Shown here in pieces: positions 11,107-17,546 of a stretch of DNA of 35,655 nucleotides. Numbering within the stretch: position 1 is the stretch's first letter; each line of letters begins with the position of its first letter. The notes under the pieces are model-generated. The model had not been told where the DNA came from. It searched no databases and saw only the letters and a list, made by a program, of their open reading frames with translations. This DNA is from Kocuria rosea (GTDB lineage: Bacteria > Actinomycetota > Actinomycetes > Actinomycetales > Micrococcaceae), in assembly GCF_023715525.1 (NCBI RefSeq), contig NZ_JAMBOG010000027.1:1-35655 (forward strand), in the 5' to 3' direction. Both the position numbers and the translations under genes were made by a program.

Positions 11107-11449
11107 GCGGCGCCGGGACGAGGACCACCGTGGTGCGCCCGCCGCCGCCCGCCAGCGTGCGCCCCACGAGCTCCTCCGGGTCGGTCAGCGCTCCCTCCGG
11201 GACCAGCCCGTGCGGGTACGCCGCGACCGCCAGCTGCTCGGCCGACACCACTGTGCCCGCCGCGAGCGCCCCGGCGGCCGTGACCACGGGCACGGTGCGG
11301 GCCCTCGGCGGGGCCGGGGAGACCACCACGAGCGCCAATGCGAGCCCGAGCAGCCCGGCCACGGCCAGGCGGCGGCGCCGCGACAGGGCGGAGCGCAGGT
11401 GCAGGGCCAGGGGATAGCGGCGCCGGGCGGGGCGCGGACGTCGGCTCAT
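11075..11449 (-). CDS. Short membrane-anchored SAF-domain protein
   Basis: A 124-residue protein with a very basic N-terminus (1–27), one membrane helix (about 28–44) and an extracytoplasmic SAF domain (about 52–102: TAAGALAAGTVVSAEQLAVA, PEELVGRTLAGG). SAF domains of this sort occur in CpaB/RcpC pilus-assembly and related proteins. Here the chain stops soon after the SAF core, so the RcpC-like C-terminal domain of CpaB is missing and no pilus genes are nearby. ATG 11449 is chosen over an upstream GTG at 11515 because a TACCGT -10 lies 6 nt before it. The 3' end overlaps the convergent small ORF. Function unknown. Confidence 0.7.
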   Translation of the reverse strand: MSRRPRPARRRYPLALHLRSALSRRRRLAVAGLLGLALALVVVSPAPPRARTVPVVTAAGALAAGTVVSAEQLAVAAYPHGLVPEGALTDPEELVGRTLAGGGGRTTVVLVPAPLSPSAEGAGP

Positions 11450-11455
11450 GCGCCG

Positions 11456-11461
11456 ACGGTA
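11456..11461 (-). promoter_or_regulatory. -10 box of SAF-domain gene, leaderless (TACCGT)
   Basis: On the minus strand TACCGT ends 6 nt before ATG 11449, matching the leaderless spacing seen elsewhere in the window. Confidence 0.45.
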
Positions 11462-11575
11462 GGCGCCAGGGCCCGGCGCGGACCGGTCCCGGCTGGGGAC
11501 GGTCCGGGCGCTCACCGCTCCCCGGGAGGCGGGTGGAGCCCGGACGCCGGGACCGGTGCGGGCCCCGGCACCGGC

Positions 11576-11884
11576 TCAGGCCGCGGAGCCGCCCGTCCCG
11601 GCCCCCGCGGAGGACCCGGCGGAGGCGGCCGCGGGGGCGGGGCCGGAGCTGGGGGAGGAGCCCGAGGAGGCGGGCGCGGGGGACGCGGTGTCGGCGGAGG
11701 AGGCCCCGGCGCGGGAGTCGGTCCGGTAGAAGCCGGAGCCCTTGAACACCACGCCCACGGTGTTGAACTTCTTGCGCAGGTCGCCGCCGCACTCGGGGCA
11801 GACGGTGAGGGCGTCCTCGCTGAACGACTGGCGGATGTCGAAGGCGTGGCCGCAGTCCTTGCAGCCGTAGGCGTAGACGGGCAT
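11576..11884 (-). CDS. FmdB-family zinc ribbon protein
   Basis: A 102-residue protein whose first ~55 residues are the FmdB/CxxC_CxxC zinc ribbon: MPVYAYGCKDCGHAFDIRQS, with Cys8, Cys11, Cys29 and Cys32 as metal ligands, followed by KKFNTVGVVFKGSGFYRTD. The tail is Ala/Ser/Pro/Gly-rich and probably disordered. The founding member was named as a putative regulator in formamidase/amidase operons, but the role of the family is not established. ATG 11884 follows AGGAGGA. Upstream is a TAGAAT -10 overlapped by a CIRCE-like inverted repeat, suggesting HrcA-linked heat-shock control. It lies downstream of 5-FCL on the same strand. Confidence 0.9.
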   Translation of the reverse strand: MPVYAYGCKDCGHAFDIRQSFSEDALTVCPECGGDLRKKFNTVGVVFKGSGFYRTDSRAGASSADTASPAPASSGSSPSSGPAPAAASAGSSAGAGTGGSAA

Positions 11885-11918
11885 GGGTCCTCCTGGGAAC
11901 GGTCGTCGGGTGCGCCGG

Positions 11919-11945
11919 CTGGCACTCGAAGGGGTCGAGTGCTGA
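11919..11945. promoter_or_regulatory. CIRCE-like operator before fmdB
   Basis: The plus strand reads CTGGCACTC-N9-GAGTGCTGA; the known HrcA operator consensus is TTAGCACTC-N9-GAGTGCTAA. The core GCACTC/GAGTGC arms and the 9-nt spacer match exactly. The site abuts the fmdB -10 box, so bound HrcA would block transcription start. The match is seen in the sequence; HrcA control is inference. Confidence 0.75.
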
Positions 11946-11950
11946 TTCTA
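11945..11950 (-). promoter_or_regulatory. -10 box of fmdB (TAGAAT)
   Basis: On the minus strand, TAGAAT starts with the TAG stop codon of the 5-FCL gene. The predicted start of transcription falls inside the CIRCE-like repeat, leaving a leader of about 55 nt with AGGAGGA before the fmdB ATG. Confidence 0.6.
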
Positions 11951-12583
11951 CCGCGTGCGCGGCGGCGTCCCGGCGCCCAGCGGCTCCGTCCCCTCCTCGG
12001 TGAGGGCCAGGGTCACGGGCGCGTCCAGCTCGTCGACCGGCACGGCGCCCGCGGGCAGCACCTCGTCGGCGAACACGCACACCGCGCTCAGCAGCTCGGG
12101 GTGGGCCGTGCGGGACAGCCGCGCGAGGAAGCGGTCGTAGTAGCCGCCGCCGAAGCCGAGGCGGGCGCCGTCGTGCGCGACGGCGAGCGCGGGCACGAGC
12201 AGCACCCCCACGGAGCGCATGACCTCGATGCCGTGGCGGGCGCCCACGGGCTCGCGCAGCGCCGCGAGGCCGCCCTCCCGCACCGGGGTGTCCGGGGTCC
12301 AGCGCGCCCACGAGAGCCGGCGGCCGGGCTCGCACACCGGCACCCACACCCGGTGGCCGCGCCGGTGGGCGGTGGCGAGGGCGCGCTCCAGCGGCGGTTC
12401 CGTGGGCATCGGCAGGTACGCGGCGAGGTCCAGGTGCCCGCGCCCGGCCAGCAGCTCCGCGACGTGGCGGTCGAAGCCCACCTCGGCGTGCTCGCGGGCC
12501 GCCCGGGAGCGCCGGGCGCGCGCGGCCCGCCGCTCCCGGCGCAACCGGTCCTTCAGCTCCGCGGGGTCGCTCGGGTCCGTCAT
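11948..12583 (-). CDS. 5-formyltetrahydrofolate cyclo-ligase
   Basis: ATP-dependent conversion of 5-formyl-THF to 5,10-methenyl-THF in the cytosolic folate pool. The 211-residue protein has the usual length and the family motif LGFGGGYYDRFLA (about 142–154), an N-terminal basic helix ending in the region before YLPMPTEPP, and WVPVCEP. ATG 12583 is chosen; the reading frame continues upstream to 12739 but that extension is low-complexity Pro/Arg. A TAGCCT -10 on the minus strand (12711–12716) would give a leader of about 120 nt. Its TAG stop forms the first three bases of the fmdB -10 box. Confidence 0.92.
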   Translation of the reverse strand: MTDPSDPAELKDRLRRERRAARARRSRAAREHAEVGFDRHVAELLAGRGHLDLAAYLPMPTEPPLERALATAHRRGHRVWVPVCEPGRRLSWARWTPDTPVREGGLAALREPVGARHGIEVMRSVGVLLVPALAVAHDGARLGFGGGYYDRFLARLSRTAHPELLSAVCVFADEVLPAGAVPVDELDAPVTLALTEEGTEPLGAGTPPRTR

Positions 12584-12710
12584 CGTGGCGCTCGATCCTG
12601 GGTCGTCGTCGAGGACCGCACGGGGTCCCCGGGGGCGGGGCCGGCTCGCTGCCGGCCGGGGCACCGCGCCGCCGGCCGGCCGCCGCCGTGCGGCGGGCAC
12701 CGGTGCTGCG

Positions 12711-12718
12711 AGGCTAGC
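12711..12718 (-). promoter_or_regulatory. Minus-strand -10 box facing 5-FCL (GCTAGCCT)
   Basis: AGGCTAGC on the plus strand is the exact reverse complement of GCTAGCCT at 12760–12767, which contains the galU -10. The pair therefore reads as divergent, identical -10 regions 41 nt apart. Confidence 0.4.
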
Positions 12719-12761
12719 CCCGGCCCCCGCGCGGTTCAACCGGACGCCGCCGACAATCCGC

Positions 12762-12767
12762 TAGCCT
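12762..12767 (+). promoter_or_regulatory. -10 box of galU, leaderless (TAGCCT)
   Basis: TAGCCT ends 6 nt before ATG 12774. No Shine-Dalgarno lies between them. Confidence 0.55.
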
Positions 12768-12773
12768 GTGCCC

Positions 12774-13688
12774 ATGAGTGGAAACAACAACTGCCGGACG
12801 GTCCGGAAGGCCGTCATTCCCGCCGCCGGACTGGGCACGCGCTTCCTGCCCGCGACCAAGGCGATGCCCAAGGAGATGCTGCCGGTCGTGGACCGCCCGG
12901 CCATCCAGTACGTCGTCCAGGAAGCCGTCGACGCCGGCCTGCACGACGTGCTGATGATCACCGGCCGCTCCAAGCGGGCCCTGGAGGACCACTTCGACCG
13001 CGTCCCGGCCCTGGAGCACCAGCTGGAGGAGTCCGGCAAGACGGAGCTGCTCAAGGAGGTCGAGCACGCCTCCGAGCTCGGCGAGATCCACTACCTGCGC
13101 CAGGCCGACCCCAAGGGCCTGGGGCACGCGGTGCTGCGCGCCAAGATCCACGTGGGCGAGGAGCCCTTCGCCGTCCTGCTGGGCGACGACCTCATCGACG
13201 CCCGCGACGACCTGCTCACCGAGATGATCGCCGTGCAGCAGCGCACCGGCGGCTCCGTCGTGGCCCTCATGGAGGTCCCCGAGGACCAGATCAGCGCCTA
13301 CGGCTGCGCCGACGTCACCGTCGTGGACGGGGCGGACTACGTGCGGATCAACGGCCTGGTGGAGAAGCCGGCCCCGGAGGACGCCCCGTCCAACCTGGCC
13401 ATCATCGGCCGTTACGTCCTGCACCCGGACGTCTTCGAGGTGCTCGAGAACACCGCCCCGGGCCGCGGCAACGAGATCCAGCTCACCGACGCGCTGCAGA
13501 CCCTCGCGACCCGCGACGGTGAGGGCGGCGGGGTGTACGGGGTGGTCTTCAAGGGTCGGCGCTACGACACGGGCGACAAGCTGAGCTACCTCAAGGCCAA
13601 CATCATCCTGGCCTCGGAGCGCGAGGACCTCGGCCCCGAGCTGTGCGACTGGCTCAAGGACTACGTCCGGTCCCTGCCCGTGGGCTGA
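12774..13688 (+). CDS. galU: UTP–glucose-1-phosphate uridylyltransferase
   Basis: Makes UDP-glucose from UTP and glucose-1-phosphate, feeding cell-wall and exopolysaccharide synthesis. The 304 residues begin with the nucleotidyltransferase signature PAAGLGTRFLPATKAMPKEM (about 16–35) and contain AVLLGDDLID (metal-binding acidic residues), NGLVEKP, and GRRYDTGDKLSYLKA, as in bacterial GalU. ATG 12774 is preferred to GTG 12768 because the -10 box ends at 12767. A GNAT gene follows after 15 nt and is probably cotranscribed. Confidence 0.95.
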   Translation: MSGNNNCRTVRKAVIPAAGLGTRFLPATKAMPKEMLPVVDRPAIQYVVQEAVDAGLHDVLMITGRSKRALEDHFDRVPALEHQLEESGKTELLKEVEHASELGEIHYLRQADPKGLGHAVLRAKIHVGEEPFAVLLGDDLIDARDDLLTEMIAVQQRTGGSVVALMEVPEDQISAYGCADVTVVDGADYVRINGLVEKPAPEDAPSNLAIIGRYVLHPDVFEVLENTAPGRGNEIQLTDALQTLATRDGEGGGVYGVVFKGRRYDTGDKLSYLKANIILASEREDLGPELCDWLKDYVRSLPVG

Positions 13689-13703
13689 GAGGACACCCCA
13701 GCC

Positions 13704-14336
13704 GTGGCCGGACAGTTCCGGTGGCCCGTCACCGTCTCCTGGGGTGACCTCCGGCTGCGCCCGCTCGGCCGGGCCGACCGCCGGGAGTGGGACCTCGTGC
13801 GCCACCGCAACCGCGACTGGCTGGATCCGTGGGAGGCCACGAACCCCGTTCCCGGCGGCGAGGCGCCGACGTTCGGGCAGTTCGTGCGCACCCTCGACCA
13901 GCAGGCCAGACAGGGCACGGCGCTGCCGTTCGTGATCACGGAGCGGGCCCCGGGCGCGGACCGGTTCGAGCTCATCGGCCAGCTCACCGTCTCGGGCATC
14001 TCCTGGGGCTCGTTCCTCTCCGCGACCCTCGGGTACTGGGTGGACCGGGAGCAGGCCGGCCGCGGCGTGGCCCCCATGGCCGTGGCGATGGCCACCGACT
14101 ACTGCTTCCAGGGCCTCGGCCTGCACCGGATGGAGATCAACATCCGCCCGGAGAACACGAAGTCCCTGCGGGTGGTGGAGAAGCTCGGGTTCCGGGACGA
14201 GGGGCTGCGCAAGGACTTCCTGCACATCGACGGGCGCTGGACGGACCACCGCAGCTTCGCGCTCACCGCCCCGGAGGTGCCCGAGGGGCTGGTCCGGCGC
14301 TTCACCGGCTCGGACCGCCCCGCGGTGTGGCAGTGA
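13704..14336 (+). CDS. GNAT-family N-acetyltransferase (RimJ/RimL-like)
   Basis: A 210-residue GNAT protein: LRLRPLGRADRREWDLVRHRN at the N-terminus, LGYWVDREQAGRGVAPMAV as the acetyl-CoA pyrophosphate-binding segment (Q/RxxGxG/A type), and GLHRMEINIRPENTKSLRVV as the C-terminal conserved strand–helix. RimJ-like enzymes acetylate protein N-termini, but the substrate here cannot be told. GTG 13704 follows GAGAGGA with a slightly long spacing (11 nt) and lies 15 nt after galU, so an operon is likely. Confidence 0.85.
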   Translation: MAGQFRWPVTVSWGDLRLRPLGRADRREWDLVRHRNRDWLDPWEATNPVPGGEAPTFGQFVRTLDQQARQGTALPFVITERAPGADRFELIGQLTVSGISWGSFLSATLGYWVDREQAGRGVAPMAVAMATDYCFQGLGLHRMEINIRPENTKSLRVVEKLGFRDEGLRKDFLHIDGRWTDHRSFALTAPEVPEGLVRRFTGSDRPAVWQ

Positions 14337-14341
14337 CCGGC

Positions 14342-14364
14342 GTGTCCACAGGGATGTCCACAGG
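14342..14364. repeat. Paired 10-bp direct repeats resembling DnaA boxes
   Basis: TGTCCACAGG occurs at 14343–14352 and 14355–14364, 12 nt apart. With the preceding base each reads NTGTCCACA, one mismatch from the actinobacterial DnaA box TTGTCCACA. They lie about 20–40 nt before a TAGGCT -10. Confidence 0.4.
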
Positions 14365-14381
14365 CTGTCCGGGCGCGGTAG

Positions 14382-14387
14382 TAGGCT
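14382..14387 (+). promoter_or_regulatory. Likely -10 box of the 14497 membrane gene (TAGGCT)
   Basis: TAGGCT would start transcription near 14394 and give a leader of about 100 nt before ATG 14497, longer than most in this window. Confidence 0.4.
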
Positions 14388-14496
14388 GTCGCTCACGGCC
14401 CGACCCCGGGCCCGGACACGCCGGTGCCGCGCGCCGGCGGTTCCCCGCCGCCCGTTCGAGCGCACGTTCGAGCGCACAAGAGGCAGGACCGCGACG

Positions 14497-15408
14497 ATGA
14501 TCTGGGTGAGCAGCTCGGCCGCGCTGGCCGTGGTGTGCGCCCTGTCCCTGTTCTGGGTCGTCCCGCGCCTGCAGCGTCGCCGCGAGGGCCCCGTCGAGGC
14601 CCGGGTCGAGATCGCCGGCACCGATCTCGTCCCGGAGCAGTCCCCGGAGCTGCCCGAGCCGACCTCCCCCGTGTCCCGCCGACGAAGGATCACCATGGCG
14701 ACCACCGACACCCCCTCGCTGCGCACGGGCAGCGGCACCGCCTCCCGTCCGGGCGCCCTGCGCATCAAGTGGGACCGCGCCGGGATCTTCCTGGGCGGGT
14801 GCGCCGCCCTGCTCGCCGCCCTGGTCACGGCCGTGCTGGCGCCGCTGTCCGCCGCCGTGAGCTGGCCGTGGCCCGTGTTCCTGCTCCTGCTGGGCCTCGG
14901 CTCCGTGCTGGCCCTGCGCTACCTCGCCGTCCAGGACCGCGCGTCGCGCCGCGCGCCCCGCCCCGCCCGCACGGACACCACGGCCGACCCGCACGCCCCG
15001 CGCCAGGACGTCGCCCTGTTCGACAACGAGCACGCCGTCGCGGAGGAGGCCCGGGAGCAGTCCCGCCAGGCCGCCGAGGCGCTCGACCTCCCCGCGCAGC
15101 ACGAGCAGCCCCAGGCCGACGCCCCCGCCCCCGCTCCGGCCGCGTTCACGGTCGAGGAGCTGCGGGCGGAGGCGCTCAAGGTGGCCCGGGAGTCCGGCGC
15201 CGCCGCCCGCACCTGGGAGCCCGTGCCCGTGCCCCGCCCCACCTACGCCGACGCGCCCGTGGTCCCGCGCCCGGAGCCGGAGCCGCTGCCCGTGCCGGAG
15301 CAGCCCGTGGCCCGGTCCGCGACGCTCAAGGATGCCGTGCGCACGGGGGAGGAGCGCGGGCGCTCCGCCCTGGACCTCGACGACGTCCTCAAGCGGCGCC
15401 GGGCCTGA
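14497..15408 (+). CDS. Uncharacterised three-helix membrane protein with Pro/Ala-rich tail
   Basis: A 303-residue protein with predicted helices at about 3–23, 97–118 and 125–145, an acidic/basic loop between helices 1 and 2, and a long cytosolic Pro/Ala/Glu-rich C-terminal region ending DLDDVLKRRRA. The closing VEELRAEALKVARESG and DAVRTGEERGRSALDLDDV segments look helical. I recognise it as the kind of actinobacterial hypothetical that lies beside galU but know no function. ATG 14497 has only a weak AGGCAGGA upstream. A second ATG at 14695 (residue 67) starts a version lacking helix 1. A strong hairpin follows. Confidence 0.75.
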   Translation: MIWVSSSAALAVVCALSLFWVVPRLQRRREGPVEARVEIAGTDLVPEQSPELPEPTSPVSRRRRITMATTDTPSLRTGSGTASRPGALRIKWDRAGIFLGGCAALLAALVTAVLAPLSAAVSWPWPVFLLLLGLGSVLALRYLAVQDRASRRAPRPARTDTTADPHAPRQDVALFDNEHAVAEEAREQSRQAAEALDLPAQHEQPQADAPAPAPAAFTVEELRAEALKVARESGAAARTWEPVPVPRPTYADAPVVPRPEPEPLPVPEQPVARSATLKDAVRTGEERGRSALDLDDVLKRRRA

Positions 15409-15433
15409 GCCCCGTCCCCAGCGTCCGCCGCAC

Positions 15434-15467
15434 CCGCCGCACGGCCCCGTCCGGGGCCGTGCGGCGG
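15434..15467. terminator. Strong hairpin downstream of the 14497 gene
   Basis: Perfect 15-bp arms (beginning CCGCCGCACGGCCCC) enclose the 4-nt loop GTCC, 26 nt after the stop. No U-tract, as for the other hairpins here. Confidence 0.65.
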
Positions 15468-15493
15468 ACCCGTTCCGGGGGCGGGCTCCCCGG

Positions 15494-15499
15494 TATCAT
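15494..15499 (+). promoter_or_regulatory. -10 box of CYTH–CHAD gene (TATCAT)
   Basis: TATCAT would start transcription near 15506, leaving a leader of about 50 nt with a strong GAGGAGGA (15546–15553) before ATG 15559. Confidence 0.45.
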
Positions 15500-15558
15500 C
15501 GCCGCAACAGCCGGGGGACGGTCCCTGCCGCCCTCGGACCCGATCGAGGAGGACTGCC

Positions 15559-17229
15559 ATGGCACCCGTCGCCCACCGCGAGATCGAGCGCAAGTACGAG
15601 GTCCCCGAGGGCGCCGAGGAGCGCATCGACTGGAGCGGGCTGCAGGGGTACACCGTGTCCGCCGAGCCGGTCGAGCACCGCATGGAGGCGGTGTACTACG
15701 ACACGCCAGACATGGCGCTGGCCCGGCGCCTCGTCGCGCTGCGCCGCCGCCGCGGCGGAGCGGACGACGGGTGGCACGTGAAGTTCCACGAGCCGTCCGG
15801 GCGCCGCGAGCTGCAGTTCCCCCTGCTGCGCACGCCGGAGCGGATGCCCGCGGCGGTGCGGACGCTGCTCGCGGGGCTGGCCGGCGGTGAGCGGCTGCGT
15901 CCCGTGGCGACCCTGCGCACCGTGCGGCGGGTGCTGATGATCGGCGACCCCGCCGGAACCGAGGTCGCCGAGCTCGCCGCCGACGTCGTCGAGGCCGTCG
16001 ACGAGCGCACCGGCACGGTGCGCTCGTGGTCGGAGTGGGAGGTCGAGCTGGTCGACGGGACCGTCCCCGAGGAGCAGCAGGAGGAGATCTTCTCCGCGGT
16101 CGAGGAGGCGGTCTTCGCGGTGGGGGGCAGGCCGTCGACGTCGCGGGCCAAGATCGCCCGCGCCCTCGGCGCCGAGGACGACGACGCGGTGGCCGCCGGG
16201 CCCGTCCCGGAGCAGGCCGAGGTCCCGGCGGGGTCCGCCCCGACCGGGGAGCAGGACGAGCGGGACGCGGAGGGCGAGCCGGGGCCGAAGGAGAAGAAGG
16301 GGAAGAAGGGGAAGAAGCCGGCGGTCTCCGGGGCGGAGCTGCTCCGGACGGTGCTGGCCGAGCTGGCCGAGCAGCTCGTGCTGTGGGACTTCAAGGTCCG
16401 GCTCGAGGTCCCGGACGCCGTGCACCAGATGCGGGTGACGTCGCGGTCGCTGCGCAGCGTGCTGAAGGCGGCGGACCCGTTCCTCGAGGGCGACGTCGCG
16501 GAGGACCTGTACGTGCGCCTCCGGGAGCTCGCCCGCACCCTGTCGGCGGCCCGGGACGCGGAGGTGACGGCGCAGCTGCTGCCCGCGCGGGTCGAGGAGC
16601 TGGGGGGCCGTGTCGGCCCGGCCCCGGCGGCCGTGCTCCAGCACCGGGCCGAGGAGCAGGCCGAGCTGGCCGCCCGCTCGGTGCGCCGGTCCCTGGCCTC
16701 CAAGGAGCACCTGCGGCTACTGGCCGACGTCCGGGAGTTCGCCGCGGCACCGCCCCTGACGGAGCAGTGCGCGGAGCTCTCGGCGCGGAAGGTCGCCAGC
16801 ACGATGCTGCGCCGGGCGCTGCGCAAGGTGGTGCGCGTGGGCGAGCGGGGCGCGGCGGCGGAGGCCTCGGGCGCCGGGGCGGATGCCGCTCAGCGGCTCG
16901 AGCACCTCCACGTGGTGCGCAAGGCGGTCAAGCGGGTCCGCTACGTCGAGGCGGTGCTGGGCGGCTCGGGCTTCCGCGCCGGCAAGTCGGTGCGCCGGGC
17001 GGCCGCGGACGCCCGGGAGTACCAGAACGCCCTGGGGCGGATCATGGACGCCGCGGTCGTGGAGGGCTGGCTCGCGCGCACGGCGCAGGCCCTCAGCGGC
17101 TCGGGGGAGGACCGCTACGCGGTGGGGCTCCTGCACGGCGCGGAGGTCGTGCACCTGCACTCCGGCGTGGCGGGCGGCGCGGACGTGGTCGGGGTCCTGT
17201 TGGCCCAGCTGCGGAAGGACCTCGCCTGA
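15559..17229 (+). CDS. CYTH and CHAD domain protein
   Basis: A 556-residue fusion. The N-terminal CYTH domain (about 1–205) starts with the metal-binding ExExK motif E8-I-E10-R-K12 and continues with VYYDTPDMALAR and WHVKFHEPSGRRELQFPL. A Lys/Gly-rich linker follows (about 240–254). The C-terminal CHAD helical domain (about 258–556) has HQMRVTSRSLRSVLKAADPF and LEHLHVVRKAVKRVRYVEAVL, the His/Arg/Lys helices expected to bind phosphate. CYTH enzymes act on triphosphates; CHAD domains bind polyphosphate. Together they suggest a polyphosphate-related enzyme, fitting the PPK2 gene in the same window, though the substrate is inference. Confidence 0.92.
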   Translation: MAPVAHREIERKYEVPEGAEERIDWSGLQGYTVSAEPVEHRMEAVYYDTPDMALARRLVALRRRRGGADDGWHVKFHEPSGRRELQFPLLRTPERMPAAVRTLLAGLAGGERLRPVATLRTVRRVLMIGDPAGTEVAELAADVVEAVDERTGTVRSWSEWEVELVDGTVPEEQQEEIFSAVEEAVFAVGGRPSTSRAKIARALGAEDDDAVAAGPVPEQAEVPAGSAPTGEQDERDAEGEPGPKEKKGKKGKKPAVSGAELLRTVLAELAEQLVLWDFKVRLEVPDAVHQMRVTSRSLRSVLKAADPFLEGDVAEDLYVRLRELARTLSAARDAEVTAQLLPARVEELGGRVGPAPAAVLQHRAEEQAELAARSVRRSLASKEHLRLLADVREFAAAPPLTEQCAELSARKVASTMLRRALRKVVRVGERGAAAEASGAGADAAQRLEHLHVVRKAVKRVRYVEAVLGGSGFRAGKSVRRAAADAREYQNALGRIMDAAVVEGWLARTAQALSGSGEDRYAVGLLHGAEVVHLHSGVAGGADVVGVLLAQLRKDLA

Positions 17230-17233
17230 GGTG

Positions 17234-17280
17234 CTCCGTCCCGGAAGGGACGGAGGGCGGGAAGGGACGGAGGGCGGGAA
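17234..17280. repeat. Hairpin plus 17-bp tandem duplication after the CYTH–CHAD gene
   Basis: A 9-bp stem (17234–17242 and 17247–17255) has a GGAA loop. Its 3' arm belongs to a 17-bp unit beginning GGGACGGAGGGCGGGAA that is exactly duplicated at 17247–17263 and 17264–17280. Confidence 0.8.
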
Positions 17281-17281
17281 G

Positions 17282-17317
17282 CACGGAAGGCCCCGGCGCG
17301 AGCCGGGGCCTTCCGTG
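17282..17317. terminator. 16-bp perfect stem, likely bidirectional terminator
   Basis: Arms 17282–17297 (CACGGAAGGCCCCGGC) and 17302–17317 enclose the loop GCGA. It lies between two convergent units, the CYTH–CHAD gene and tRNA-Ala, and can end both. A smaller hairpin (17319–17337) follows, nearer the tRNA. Confidence 0.75.
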
Positions 17318-17344
17318 GGCGTCCGGCGGGCGGACGCGGTGTCG

Positions 17345-17417
17345 TGGAGCTAAGGGGAATCGAACCCCTGACCTTTTCATTGCGAACGAAACGCTCTACC
17401 AACTGAGCTATAGCCCC
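17345..17417 (-). tRNA. tRNA-Ala (anticodon CGC)
   Basis: The 73-nt minus-strand sequence folds as a complete cloverleaf: acceptor GGGGCTA paired with TAGCTCC, D-arm GCTC…GAGC, anticodon stem TTTCG/TGAAA, loop TTCGCAA with CGC at 34–36, and a T-arm containing GGTTCGATTCC. The acceptor has the G3·U70 pair that defines alanine. Discriminator A73 is not followed by an encoded CCA. It reads GCG, a frequent Ala codon in such a G+C-rich genome. Confidence 0.95.
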
Positions 17418-17431
17418 GGAGCAACCCCTCC

Positions 17432-17439
17432 ATCCTATA
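17432..17439 (-). promoter_or_regulatory. -10 region of tRNA-Ala (TATAGGAT)
   Basis: On the minus strand TATAGGAT ends 14 nt before the mature tRNA 5' end, a normal distance for a short 5' leader trimmed by RNase P. Confidence 0.5.
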
Positions 17440-17533
17440 CGTGCGGGTCGGTTTTCGCATCTCGGGCGCCCGGCGCGCCGGGCGCGGGGAGCGGGCCGGG
17501 CCCCGCGCGGTCGGGAGCCGCGCCCGCAGTCGG

Positions 17534-17539
17534 TAGATT
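17534..17539 (+). promoter_or_regulatory. -10 box of the LysR-effector-domain gene, leaderless (TAGATT)
   Basis: TAGATT ends 7 nt before ATG 17547. Confidence 0.5.
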
Positions 17540-17546
17540 GGCGGCC

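Noticed and set aside
8325-12347. A 1340-codon open frame on the minus strand
   Set aside because: Antisense shadow of the DUF4011 gene with no domain content, no promoter and biased low-complexity translation.
12584-12739. N-terminal extension of 5-FCL
   Set aside because: The extra 52 codons are Pro/Arg/Ala-rich and unlike the family; ATG 12583 gives the usual length.
7034-13522. A stop-free frame of 2162 codons on the plus strand crossing several genes
   Set aside because: It runs out of frame with the DUF4011 gene and across genes on the other strand, and has Arg/Gly/Pro-rich low-complexity content. Long open frames are expected by chance at this G+C content. Only its final part coincides with the galU frame.
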